Made by a program: the position numbers and the translations under genes
From: Aquisalimonas sp.
GTDB lineage: Bacteria; Pseudomonadota; Gammaproteobacteria; Nitrococcales; Aquisalimonadaceae
Assembly: GCA_007133445.1 (NCBI GenBank)
Contig: SLMR01000150.1
Coordinates: forward strand, 1-7,600
Reading direction: 5' to 3'
Length of the DNA: 7,600 nt
In this document: in pieces, positions 1-7,549 of the stretch
Layout of the letters: every line of letters begins with the position of its first letter
How positions within the stretch are numbered: the first letter of the stretch is position 1
The notes under the pieces: generated by a model
Told to the model about the DNA's origin: nothing
Databases searched by the model: none
Seen by the model: only the letters and a program-made list of their open reading frames with translations

Positions 1-1
1 C

Positions 2-556
2 GAAGCGCTGGGGCTGGGGCATGCGGTGCTGTGCGCCGAGCCCATCGTCGGCGACGACCCCTTCGGCATCATCCTGGCCGATGACCTCATCGACGGCCGG
101 GGCGAGAAGGTAATGGCGCAGATGGTGCGCGAGTTCGACGACCATCAGTGCTCCCTGCTAGGGGTGGAGCGGGTGCCCATGGAGGAAACAGGCAGTTACG
201 GCGTGGTCAGCGCCCGCGACTTCGCCGACGGTGTCTCCGCCGTGGACGCCATCGTGGAGAAACCCGACCCCGCCGAGGCACCGTCCAACCTGGCCGTTGT
301 CGGGCGTTACGTGCTCACCCCGGGCATCTTCGACAAGCTCCGCGAGACCCGGCCGGACGCCAAGGGGGAAATCCAGCTCACGGATGCCATCGCCAGTCTG
401 CTGAAGGACGAACGGGTCCTTGCCCACGAGTTCCACGGCCGGCGCTACGATTGCGGCAGCAAGCTGGGCTACCTCAAGGCCACCGTGGAGTACGGCCTGC
501 AGCACCCGGAGCTGGGGCCGGCCTTCGCGGACTACCTCGGCAGCCGGCAGGACTGA
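2..556 (+). CDS. galU: UTP-glucose-1-phosphate uridylyltransferase, C-terminal part (5' truncated by window edge)
   Basis: GalU joins UTP and glucose-1-phosphate to give UDP-glucose and pyrophosphate in the cytoplasm; UDP-glucose feeds glycan synthesis and is the substrate of Ugd, also in this window. The frame is open from base 2 and ends with TGA at 554-556, leaving 184 residues. The family is about 300 residues long, so roughly the first 110, with the nucleotide-binding GG motif, lie outside the window. Family-typical stretches visible here are GLGHAVLCA near the start, then ADDLID, a VEKPDP segment (sugar-phosphate region), GEIQLTDAI, and YDCGSKLGYLKATVEYGL near the C-terminus. No frameshift is seen. 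It lies 76 bases upstream of the MHYT gene on the same strand, and no strong terminator separates them. GalU is preferred over the non-catalytic GalF paralogue, which is largely enterobacterial. The family call is firm; the true start cannot be seen. Confidence 0.95.
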   Translation, partial: EALGLGHAVLCAEPIVGDDPFGIILADDLIDGRGEKVMAQMVREFDDHQCSLLGVERVPMEETGSYGVVSARDFADGVSAVDAIVEKPDPAEAPSNLAVVGRYVLTPGIFDKLRETRPDAKGEIQLTDAIASLLKDERVLAHEFHGRRYDCGSKLGYLKATVEYGLQHPELGPAFADYLGSRQD

Positions 557-578
557 AAACCGGCCGGCGCGACAACGC

Positions 579-593
579 ACCTTCGCTGAAGGT
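579..593 (+). other. small inverted repeat downstream of galU
   Basis: ACCTTC and GAAGGT form perfect 6-bp arms around the 3-base loop GCT, 23 bases after the galU stop. The sequence that follows on the + strand (CAGTAAAAGGG) has no T-run, so it does not look like a standard intrinsic terminator. It could be a weak terminator, a 3'-end stabiliser, or chance. Whether galU and the MHYT gene share a transcript is left open. Confidence 0.3.
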
Positions 594-618
594 CAGTAAA
601 AGGGATCAATTCGGCAAT

Positions 619-623
619 GGAGG
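619..623 (+). promoter_or_regulatory. ribosome binding site GGAGG fixing the GTG start of the MHYT gene
   Basis: GGAGG at 619-623 is followed by a 9-base spacer and GTG at 633. This is the reason for choosing GTG 633 as start, since the frame offers no ATG at a better distance. An ATG at 617 overlaps this site but opens a different frame that lacks the MHYT motifs. Confidence 0.75.
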
Positions 624-632
624 CCGACCGCC

Positions 633-1379
633 GTGCAGACGAGTATCGACGAGTTCAATATCGCCCTGGTTATCCTGTCCTACGTCATCGCCACCTTCGG
701 CTCGCTGACAGGGCTGCTCACATCCAGGAACATTCCCCGGGGCGGCCGGCGCGTGCACTACGGCTGGCTGCTGCTCTCGGCGTTCATGCTGGGGACCTAC
801 GCCATCTGGTCCATGCATTTCGTGGGCATGCTGGCCTACGAACCGGGCACGCCGGTCACCTATGATGCCCGGCTCACGGCGCTGTCGCTGCTGTTTCCTA
901 TTGCCATGATGGCCGGAGGCCTGTGGGCGGCGTACCGCTGGAAGCGCTCGCTTGTCGCCCTGGCGGTGGCGGCGCTGATCATGGGCTGCGGGATCGCCGC
1001 CATGCACTACACGGGCATGGCAGCCATGCGCCTGCAGGCGGACATGCACCACACCACGGGCCCCGTGGTGGCATCGGTCATCATCGGCGTGGTGGCATCC
1101 TTCGCGGCGCTCTACATCGTGCGCGAGTTCCGCGGTCCCCTGCGCTACGCCTGCGCGCCGGTCATGGGACTCGCCGTCTGCGCCCTGCACTACACGGGCA
1201 TGGCCGGGCTGGTGCTGGAGCCCCGGGAGATGGAGATCAATTACTTCGACGGCGCCGTGACCTCACCGCAGATGCTGTTCCTCATCGCCGTGAGCATGAC
1301 CTCGGCCGTGGTGCTGAGCGTGTACCTGTACTGGTGGCAGGAGGAACGCTGGGAGCGCCAGGCCAGGCAGGCGCGGTGA
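633..1379 (+). CDS. stand-alone MHYT-domain integral membrane sensor protein
   Basis: This is a 248-residue inner-membrane protein made almost entirely of one MHYT domain. About seven hydrophobic segments are visible, near residues 8-30, 44-68, 80-101, 106-131, 143-163, 171-193 and 213-233. The signature recurs three times, each near the end of a membrane segment: SMHFVGM (60-66), AMHYTGM (123-129) and ALHYTGM (184-190). The conserved Met and His residues in this family have been proposed to bind a metal, probably copper, and to sense oxygen, CO or NO; that role is a published prediction for the family. Most characterised relatives carry GGDEF/EAL or other output domains. Here the protein ends about 15 residues after the last helix in a charged tail (WWQEERWERQARQAR) with no output domain, so any signal must pass to a partner. 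It follows galU on the same strand and converges on cysQ. Family call firm, function unknown. Confidence 0.88.
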   Translation: MQTSIDEFNIALVILSYVIATFGSLTGLLTSRNIPRGGRRVHYGWLLLSAFMLGTYAIWSMHFVGMLAYEPGTPVTYDARLTALSLLFPIAMMAGGLWAAYRWKRSLVALAVAALIMGCGIAAMHYTGMAAMRLQADMHHTTGPVVASVIIGVVASFAALYIVREFRGPLRYACAPVMGLAVCALHYTGMAGLVLEPREMEINYFDGAVTSPQMLFLIAVSMTSAVVLSVYLYWWQEERWERQARQAR

Positions 1380-1423
1380 ACGGGTTCCGCGGGCGTTTCA
1401 TGCGGTAGCGGCGTTTCGGACGC

Positions 1424-1448
1424 AAGAAAAGGTGCATCAAGATGCACC
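1424..1448 (-). terminator. probable intrinsic terminator of cysQ, formed by a REP-like palindrome
   Basis: Read on the - strand, GGTGCATC-TT-GATGCACC (1448 down to 1431) makes a perfect 8-bp hairpin with a 2-base loop, or 7 bp closed by a CUUG tetraloop. It is followed directly by TTTTCTTG (1430-1423). Stem plus T-run about 45 bases after the cysQ stop fits Rho-independent termination of the leftward operon. On the + strand the stem is followed by CTACGCG with no T-run, so it is less likely to end the MHYT transcript. No run-off evidence is available. Confidence 0.6.
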
Positions 1449-1453
1449 CTACG
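1431..1453 (+). repeat. REP-like palindromic repeat, copy A
   Basis: An 18-base imperfect palindrome (perfect 8-bp arms around AA, 1431-1448) is followed by the tail CTACG up to 1453. The same unit occurs twice more, at 2304-2326 (opposite orientation, identical 18-base core) and 2373-2395 (same orientation, core diverged at two positions). All three copies are intergenic and flank cysQ. Short, non-coding, palindromic repeats with a conserved tail resemble REP elements spread by RAYT (TnpA-REP) transposases; no RAYT gene is in this window, so that link is inference. Confidence 0.7.
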
Positions 1454-1494
1454 CGCGCCGGCCACGCCATCGTCGAGGCAGCGGCCGGGCCAGT

Positions 1495-2256
1495 TCACGC
1501 GGAGACGATGAAGAAGGGGTTGAGCAGGTTCTCCTTGTTGTAGCGCAGCGGCGTGGCTTCGTCCTCCGCCAGGCACACGCGCCCGCCCGCGGCTTCGACA
1601 ATGGCATGGCCGGCGCCGGTGTCCCACTCCATGGTGGGCCCGAAACGCGGATACAGGGTCGCACGCCCCTCCGCCACGACACAGAACTTCAGGGAACTGC
1701 CCACCGGTACCTCGTCGGCCACGTTAATGCGCTCCAGGTACTCCGCCAGTTCGCCCGTGGGGTGGGAACGGCTCTCGACCACGGCGTGGCCATTGTCCGG
1801 CGTTTTCACCGCCAGTGCCTCGCGTGGGCCGTCGCCCTCCTGTTTCCAGGCGCCCTCGCCCACCGCCCCCGCGTAGGTGGTGCCCAGCGCCGGCGCATGG
1901 ATCACGCCCCAGCGCGGCGCGCCGTTCTCCACGAGGGCGATGTTCACGGTGAACTCGCCGTTGCGCTTGATGAATTCCTTGGTCCCGTCCAGCGGGTCCA
2001 CCAGCCAGAACCGCTGCCACTCGCGCCGCTCGGCGTACGGCACGTCGGCACCTTCCTCGGAGAGCACCGGGATCGCCGGGGTCAGCGCACGCAGTTCCCG
2101 GTCGATGATCCGGTGCGCCGCCCGGTCGGCCGCGGTGAGCGGCGATGCGTCGTCCTTGGTCTGTACGTCGAACTCGGGGCCGTTGTAGACCTCGAGGATC
2201 GCGTTCCCCGCCTCCCGGGCGATGGCGATGACGGCTTCAAAGTCGGGTTGTGTCAT
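1495..2256 (-). CDS. cysQ: 3'(2'),5'-bisphosphate nucleotidase CysQ
   Basis: CysQ hydrolyses 3'-phosphoadenosine 5'-phosphate (PAP), left over when PAPS is used, to AMP and phosphate, preventing PAP build-up. It is a Mg-dependent, Li-sensitive phosphatase of the inositol-monophosphatase superfamily, and CysQ proteins are usually associated with the cytoplasmic side of the membrane. The 253-residue product is close to the usual CysQ length of about 246. Visible metal-binding motifs are KDDASPLTAAD (34-44), SEE (66-68), DPLDGTKEF (87-95) and EWDTGAGHAIVEAAGG (210-225), all intact. ATG at 2254-2256 is preceded by GAGGAG (2262-2267) with a 5-base spacer, which fixes the start. It lies 180 bases downstream of the sat/cysC fusion on the same strand, separated by a REP doublet, and ends just before a probable terminator at 1424-1448. 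A generic inositol monophosphatase is less likely given the neighbours. Confidence 0.95.
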   Translation of the reverse strand: MTQPDFEAVIAIAREAGNAILEVYNGPEFDVQTKDDASPLTAADRAAHRIIDRELRALTPAIPVLSEEGADVPYAERREWQRFWLVDPLDGTKEFIKRNGEFTVNIALVENGAPRWGVIHAPALGTTYAGAVGEGAWKQEGDGPREALAVKTPDNGHAVVESRSHPTGELAEYLERINVADEVPVGSSLKFCVVAEGRATLYPRFGPTMEWDTGAGHAIVEAAGGRVCLAEDEATPLRYNKENLLNPFFIVSA

Positions 2257-2303
2257 GGTCGCTCCTCATTCGAGACCGGACGGGGCCGTTGCGACGGCAA
2301 GGC

Positions 2304-2326
2304 CGTAGGGTGCATCTTGATGCACC
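2304..2326 (-). repeat. REP-like palindromic repeat, copy B (inverted relative to copy A)
   Basis: The core at 2309-2326 (GGTGCATC-TT-GATGCACC) is the exact reverse complement of the copy A core, and the tail CGTAGGG at 2304-2310 matches the CCCTACG tail of copy A. With copy C it forms an inverted pair spanning 2304-2395 in the 180-base gap between cysQ and sat/cysC. No T-run follows on either strand, so it is not an obvious terminator. Confidence 0.7.
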
Positions 2327-2344
2327 ATCTCGACATTTGCCGTG

Positions 2345-2356
2345 CCACCACGGTGG
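2345..2356. other. small palindrome in the centre of the REP doublet
   Basis: CCACC and GGTGG form 5-bp arms around AC, midway between repeats B and C. An overlapping alternative, CCGTG (2340-2344) with CACGG (2349-2353), is also possible. In RNA this would be a central hairpin inside the larger B/C inverted repeat. It may be chance in G+C-rich DNA. Confidence 0.3.
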
Positions 2357-2372
2357 TTTCCGGTGCCGCAAC

Positions 2373-2395
2373 GGTACATCAAGACGCACCATACG
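2373..2395 (+). repeat. REP-like palindromic repeat, copy C (diverged)
   Basis: The core GGTACATC-AA-GACGCACC at 2373-2390 plus the tail ATACG to 2395 differs from copy A at a few positions. Compared with the reverse complement of copy B it matches at 20 of 23 positions. The two core differences would make A-C mismatches in + strand RNA, but on the - strand (the coding direction of sat and cysQ) they become G-U wobble pairs, so the hairpin is preserved there. It starts 64 bases downstream of the sat/cysC stop. Confidence 0.65.
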
Positions 2396-2436
2396 GGCGC
2401 CGCCACGGCCGTGTTGCCCCCGTGCCAGGCAGCCCG

Positions 2437-4167
2437 TCAATCCAGATCGATGTACCCCTGATTCTCCAGGTGCAGGATCACCTGCTGGGCCAGCTCGTCG
2501 GCAGAGTAGCGCGAGGTGTCCACCACCACTTCGGCATTCTCCGGCTCCTCGTATGGGTCGTCGATGCCGGTGAACTGCTTGATCTGCCCCGCGCGGGCCT
2601 TGGCGTACAGCCCCTTGCGGTCGCGCTCCTCACAGACCTCCAGCGGAGTGGCCACGTAGACCTCGACAAAGCCGCCGCCCTGGCTGACCATCTCGCGCAC
2701 CTCGCGGCGGGTGGCGCGGTACGGGGCGATGGGCGCGCAGATCGCAACGCCGCCGTTCTTGGTGATCTCGCTGGCCACAAAGCCGATGCGGCGGATGTTG
2801 ATCTCCCGGTGCTCCTTGGAGAAACCCAGTTCGCTGGAGAGGTGCTTGCGCACCAGGTCGCCGTCGAGCAGGGTCACCGGCCGGGTGCCGTGCTCCATGA
2901 GCTTGGCCATGAGGACGTTGGCAATGGTGGACTTGCCCGACCCGGACAGCCCGGTGAAGAACACGGTAAAGCCCTGCTGTTTCTTCGGCGGGAAGGCCTG
3001 GCGCAGACGCTTGATCACCTCCGGGTAGGAGAACCACTCCGGCAGCTCGAGACCCTCCTTCAGGCGCCGGCGCAGCTCGGTGCCGGAGATGTTCAGCACC
3101 CGCGCGTTCTCGGGCACCTCGGAGCGCGGCACGTACTGCGCCATGTCCTCGACGTAGACCATCTCCTCGAACGGCTGCATGACGATCCCGAGCTCGTCCT
3201 GGCACTCGCGCACCAGTTCCTGGGCATCGTAGGGGCCGTAGAAGTCTTCACCCTGGCTGTTCTTGCCCGGGCCGGCGTGGTCGCGACCGACGATGAACCG
3301 CGAGCAGCCGTGATTCTTGCGGATGATGGCGTGCCACACCGCCTCGCGAGGCCCGCCCATGCGCATGGCCAGCGGCAGCAGGCTGAGCTGGGTGGTCTGC
3401 TCGGGGAAGTGCTTGACCACCTCCTGGTAGCAGCGCACGCGCACGAAGTAGTCCACGTCGCCGGGCTTGGTCATGCCCACCACGGGGTGGATGAGCAGGT
3501 TGGCCTCGCCCTTCTGGGAGGCCCGCTTGGCGAGCTCCACGTGAGCCCGGTGCATGGGGTTGCGGGTCTGGAAGGCGACCACGTTGGTCCAGCCCATCTT
3601 GACGAACCAGTCGCGCAGCTCCCGGGGGGAGTGGCGCAGGTGCTTGAAGGTGTGGTGCGGCGGCGCCTCCACGCCCTCCAGCGCCCCGCCCAGGTAGACG
3701 GGATGGGTCTGGTGGAACAGCCGGAACACTTCCGGGTGCGCCTCGTCGGCGGTGCCGTACACCTGCTCGGCCTGACGGCGCATGTCCGGGCGGTAGATGT
3801 CCTCGGCCGTCATCACCGCGAGCACCATGCCCTCCGGATGACGGAGGGCGATGCGGTCACCGGCCTTGATACTGCCGGCGAAGTCCTCCGTGACATCCAG
3901 GTTGATGGGGATGGGCCAGAGGGTACCGTCGGCAAGGCGCATGTTCGCGCAGACGCTGTCGTAGTCCTGCTCCCGGAGGAAGCCGTCCAGGGGCGAGAAA
4001 CCGCCGTTCAGCAGCAGCTCGATATCGCAGACCTGGCGATCGGTGAGGTCCCAGGAGGGCAGGTCGCGGGCTTCTTCGCGCAGCGCCGCGGCGCGCTCGG
4101 CATCGACCAGCAGTTCCTTGAGCGTGCCGCCGTGGGGCGGAGTCAGGTCCTTGTGGGCGTTAGTCAT
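2437..4167 (-). CDS. sat/cysC: bifunctional sulfate adenylyltransferase / adenylylsulfate kinase (PAPS synthetase)
   Basis: One 576-residue cytoplasmic protein carries both sulfate-activation steps: ATP plus sulfate to APS, then APS plus ATP to PAPS. Residues 1 to about 390 are a homo-oligomeric-type ATP sulfurylase (Sat), unrelated to CysD/CysN. Its motifs are QTRNPMHRAH (200-209, nucleotide-binding HxxH), GRDHAGPG (294-301) and ISGTELRRRL (360-369). Residues about 398-576 are APS kinase with an intact P-loop GLSGSGKST (406-414), LDGD (434-437), a GFSKEHREINIRRIGFVA block (448-465) and KGLYAKARAGQIKQFTGIDDPYE (518-540, given as landmarks). Because these kinase motifs are intact, the domain should be active, unlike the degenerate C-terminal domain of fungal ATP sulfurylase. 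ATG at 4165-4167 is chosen because GAGG lies 9 bases upstream and family-like sequence follows; the frame is open back to 4254, but that would overlap the permease stop and adds a non-family 29-residue stretch. It sits between the permease (74 bases) and cysQ (180 bases). Confidence 0.95.
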   Translation of the reverse strand: MTNAHKDLTPPHGGTLKELLVDAERAAALREEARDLPSWDLTDRQVCDIELLLNGGFSPLDGFLREQDYDSVCANMRLADGTLWPIPINLDVTEDFAGSIKAGDRIALRHPEGMVLAVMTAEDIYRPDMRRQAEQVYGTADEAHPEVFRLFHQTHPVYLGGALEGVEAPPHHTFKHLRHSPRELRDWFVKMGWTNVVAFQTRNPMHRAHVELAKRASQKGEANLLIHPVVGMTKPGDVDYFVRVRCYQEVVKHFPEQTTQLSLLPLAMRMGGPREAVWHAIIRKNHGCSRFIVGRDHAGPGKNSQGEDFYGPYDAQELVRECQDELGIVMQPFEEMVYVEDMAQYVPRSEVPENARVLNISGTELRRRLKEGLELPEWFSYPEVIKRLRQAFPPKKQQGFTVFFTGLSGSGKSTIANVLMAKLMEHGTRPVTLLDGDLVRKHLSSELGFSKEHREINIRRIGFVASEITKNGGVAICAPIAPYRATRREVREMVSQGGGFVEVYVATPLEVCEERDRKGLYAKARAGQIKQFTGIDDPYEEPENAEVVVDTSRYSADELAQQVILHLENQGYIDLD

Positions 4168-4176
4168 TGGCTTGTA

Positions 4177-4180
4177 CCTC
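4177..4180 (-). promoter_or_regulatory. ribosome binding site GAGG of sat/cysC, abutting a 10-bp palindrome
   Basis: GAGG (4180 down to 4177) precedes ATG 4167 with a 9-base spacer and decides the start. A perfect 10-base palindrome, CGTTGCAACG at 4180-4189, ends on the first G of this site. With no loop it cannot fold well as RNA; as DNA it could be a protein site or chance. Confidence 0.6.
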
Positions 4181-4206
4181 GTTGCAACGTTTGTGAAAGC
4201 GGTTCG

Positions 4207-4223
4207 CCGCGCGTGACGCGCGG
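4207..4223 (-). other. G+C-rich hairpin between the permease and sat/cysC
   Basis: CCGCGCGT and ACGCGCGG are perfect 8-bp arms around a single base, giving in RNA a 7-bp stem with a 3-base loop. It lies in the 74-base gap after the permease stop and about 40 bases before the sat/cysC start. The - strand sequence that follows (CGAACCGCTTTCACAAACG) lacks a proper T-run. A partial attenuator, an mRNA-processing or stability element, or a weak terminator are all possible. Confidence 0.4.
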
Positions 4224-4241
4224 GGCGATGGACTGGGCCTG

Positions 4242-6008
<1,767 letters not shown>

Positions 6009-6015
6009 GGCCAAA

Positions 6016-6023
6016 CCCCCCCT
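6016..6023 (-). promoter_or_regulatory. ribosome binding site AGGGGGGG deciding the TTG start of the permease
   Basis: On the - strand a run A-G7 (6023 down to 6016) stands 7 bases before TTG at 6008-6006. It selects this start over the TTG at 6059. The long G-run is slightly unusual for an SD sequence but includes AGGGGG at good spacing. Confidence 0.55.
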
Positions 6024-6065
6024 GTCACGTTCGGCCAGCGCGGTGCGCAACGCGTGCAAATGGAT

Positions 6066-6090
6066 GCGGCCGCCTGATTCGGGCGGCCGC
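6066..6090 (-). other. strong G+C-rich hairpin upstream of the permease gene (leader or ugd terminator)
   Basis: GCGGCCGCC (6066-6074) and GGCGGCCGC (6082-6090) are perfect 9-bp arms around a 7-base loop. It starts 58 bases before the permease start, in the ugd-permease gap. Downstream on the - strand is ATCCATTTGC, which is a poor T-run, so intrinsic termination of ugd is possible but weak. If the candidate promoter at 6118-6145 is real, this stem lies in the permease 5' leader. Confidence 0.5.
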
Positions 6091-6095
6091 GGACT

Positions 6096-6118
6096 GCGGG
6101 GACTCTACCCGTCCCCGC
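6096..6118 (-). other. second G+C-rich hairpin, 5 bases from the first
   Basis: GCGGGGAC (6096-6103) and GTCCCCGC (6111-6118) are perfect 8-bp arms around a 7-base loop. It lies in tandem with the 6066-6090 hairpin. No T-run follows on the - strand. It overlaps the end of the candidate -10 element and the expected transcription start region. Confidence 0.5.
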
Positions 6119-6145
6119 TTAGACGAAAAAGGAATCTTTTGTCAT
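6118..6145 (-). promoter_or_regulatory. candidate sigma-70 promoter for the permease-sat/cysC-cysQ operon
   Basis: On the - strand ATGACA (6145-6140, 5 of 6 to the -35 consensus) and TCTAAG (6123-6118, 4 of 6 to the -10 consensus) are separated by 16 bases. They sit in a locally A/T-rich patch (about 6119-6166) that stands out from the G+C-rich surroundings. This would give a leader of about 100 bases before the TTG start. The match is modest and has no experimental support. Confidence 0.3.
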
Positions 6146-6166
6146 ACGTTCAGGCGGAAAAGGAAT
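6120..6166. repeat. pair of 16-bp direct repeats 31 bp apart upstream of the permease
   Basis: The units at 6120-6135 (TAGACGAAAAAGGAAT) and 6151-6166 (CAGGCGGAAAAGGAAT) match at 13 of 16 positions. Their 31-bp offset is close to three helical turns, and one unit overlaps the spacer of the candidate promoter. This arrangement is what a regulator binding one face of the helix would use. The A-rich core lowers the weight of the match. Confidence 0.35.
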
Positions 6167-6181
6167 ACTCCCCATGCCAGC

Positions 6182-7525
6182 CTACGCCGGCTGCCGTACG
6201 CTTTCGCCGCGGCCGATGGCGTAATACGTGAACCCGGCATCCACCATGCGCCGCGGGTCGTAGATGTTCCGCCCGTCCACCACCACCGGTTGCCTGAGCG
6301 TCGCGCGGATGCGCTCGAAATCCGGGCTGCGGAACTGCTGCCACTCGGTACACAGCACCAGGGCGTCCGCGCCCTCCAGTGCCTGGTAGGGCCGCTCGCA
6401 CAACACCAGGTCCGGCCGCTCGCCGTAGATGAGGCGCGTCTCCGCCATGGCCTCCGGATCGTACGCCCGCACGTCCGCACCGGCCTCCCAGAGCGCTTCC
6501 ATGAGGGTGCGGCTGGGCGCCTCGCGCATGTCGTCGGTATTGGGCTTGAACGCGAGCCCCCAGAGCGCAATGGTGCGCCCGCCGAGGTGGCCGTGGAAGT
6601 GCTCGTTCAGGCGCTGGAACAGCACCTGCTTCTGCCGTGCGTTCACGGCCTCCACCGCATCCAGGATCATGGGCTGGTAGTCCACGTCCCGGGCCGTGTG
6701 GGCCAGCGCCTTGACGTCCTTGGGGAAACAGGAGCCGCCGTAACCGCAGCCCGGGTAGATGAAGTGGTAGCCGATGCGCGGATCGGAGCCGATGCCGTGG
6801 CGCACGGATTCAATGTCCGCGCCCAGGCGTTCGGCCAGACCGGCCAGCTCGTTCATGAAGCTGATCTTGGTGGCCAGCATGGCGTTGGCGGCATACTTGG
6901 TGAGCTCCGCGGAGCGCACGTCCATGACCAGCACCTTCTCCTGCTTGCGACCGAAGGGCGCGTAGAGGTCACGCATGATCCCGGTGGCCTTCGGGTCATC
7001 ACTGCCCACGATCACCCGGTCCGGCTTCATGAAGTCGCTGATGGCCGCCCCCTCCTTGAGGAATTCCGGGTTGGAGACCACCGCGAAGGGCAAGTCCGCA
7101 CCCCGGGCGTCCAGCGCCTCGCGCAGCGTCGCCCGCACCCGGTCCGCGGTCCCCACCGGCACCGTGGACTTGTCCACGATCACCCGGTAGGCGGACATGT
7201 GCTCACCGATGCTCTGCGCCACCTGCAGCACGTACTGGAGGTCAGCGGAGCCGTCCTCGCCCGACGGCGTGCCCACGGCGATGAACTGCAGCAGCCCGTG
7301 CTCCACCGCTTCCGCCACGTCGGTGCTGAACCGCAGCCGGCCCGCGTCCCGGTTGGCAGCGATCATGTCCTCCAAGCCGGGCTCGTAGATGGGCACCTCG
7401 CCGCGGTTGAGCCGGGCCACGCGCTCGGCGTTGACGTCCACACAGAGCACATCGTTGCCCGTCTCCGCGAGGCAGGTACCGGTGACCAGCCCCACGTAAC
7501 CGCTACCGTAAATGGTGACTTTCAT
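6182..7525 (-). CDS. ugd: UDP-glucose 6-dehydrogenase
   Basis: Ugd oxidises UDP-glucose twice with NAD+ to give UDP-glucuronate, a cytoplasmic step supplying acidic sugars for capsule, exopolysaccharide or LPS. The 447-residue product has the length normal for the family. Landmarks in order are the N-terminal Rossmann motif [10 protein letters not shown] (7-16) with acidic D30 ending the second strand, [13 protein letters not shown] (84-96), [10 protein letters not shown] (118-127), [10 protein letters not shown] (152-161), the K210 region ([20 protein letters not shown], 207-226), the catalytic cysteine C266 in GGSCFPKD (263-270), [16 protein letters not shown] (323-338) and CTEWQQF (392-398). 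All key residues are present. ATG at 7523-7525 begins with the family-typical [12 protein letters not shown], and AAGGGA stands 10 bases upstream. It starts 24 bases after the epimerase stop on the same strand, so the two are very likely co-transcribed. GalU, which makes its substrate, is at the other end of the window. Confidence 0.96.
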   Translation of the reverse strand: MKVTIYGSGYVGLVTGTCLAETGNDVLCVDVNAERVARLNRGEVPIYEPGLEDMIAANRDAGRLRFSTDVAEAVEHGLLQFIAVGTPSGEDGSADLQYVLQVAQSIGEHMSAYRVIVDKSTVPVGTADRVRATLREALDARGADLPFAVVSNPEFLKEGAAISDFMKPDRVIVGSDDPKATGIMRDLYAPFGRKQEKVLVMDVRSAELTKYAANAMLATKISFMNELAGLAERLGADIESVRHGIGSDPRIGYHFIYPGCGYGGSCFPKDVKALAHTARDVDYQPMILDAVEAVNARQKQVLFQRLNEHFHGHLGGRTIALWGLAFKPNTDDMREAPSRTLMEALWEAGADVRAYDPEAMAETRLIYGERPDLVLCERPYQALEGADALVLCTEWQQFRSPDFERIRATLRQPVVVDGRNIYDPRRMVDAGFTYYAIGRGESVRQPA

Positions 7526-7549
7526 TGACCTGCAGTCCCTTCAGCACAT

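Noticed and set aside
560..567. Palindrome CCGGCCGG just after galU
   Set aside because: Short G+C-only palindromes are expected by chance at this base composition.
606..1190. A 194-codon open frame on the - strand opposite the MHYT gene
   Set aside because: The + strand frame carries three MHYT motifs and seven hydrophobic segments; the antisense frame is His/Arg-rich with no known domain.
1392..1417. Direct repeat GGCGTTTC at 1392-1399 and 1410-1417
   Set aside because: Only 8 bases, short of what is needed to stand out in this sequence, and not linked to any other element.
6009..6059. N-terminal extension of the permease to the TTG at 6059
   Set aside because: No Shine-Dalgarno at useful spacing and the added residues are charged and unlike the family start; TTG 6008 has AGGGGG 7 bases upstream. 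Not fully excluded.
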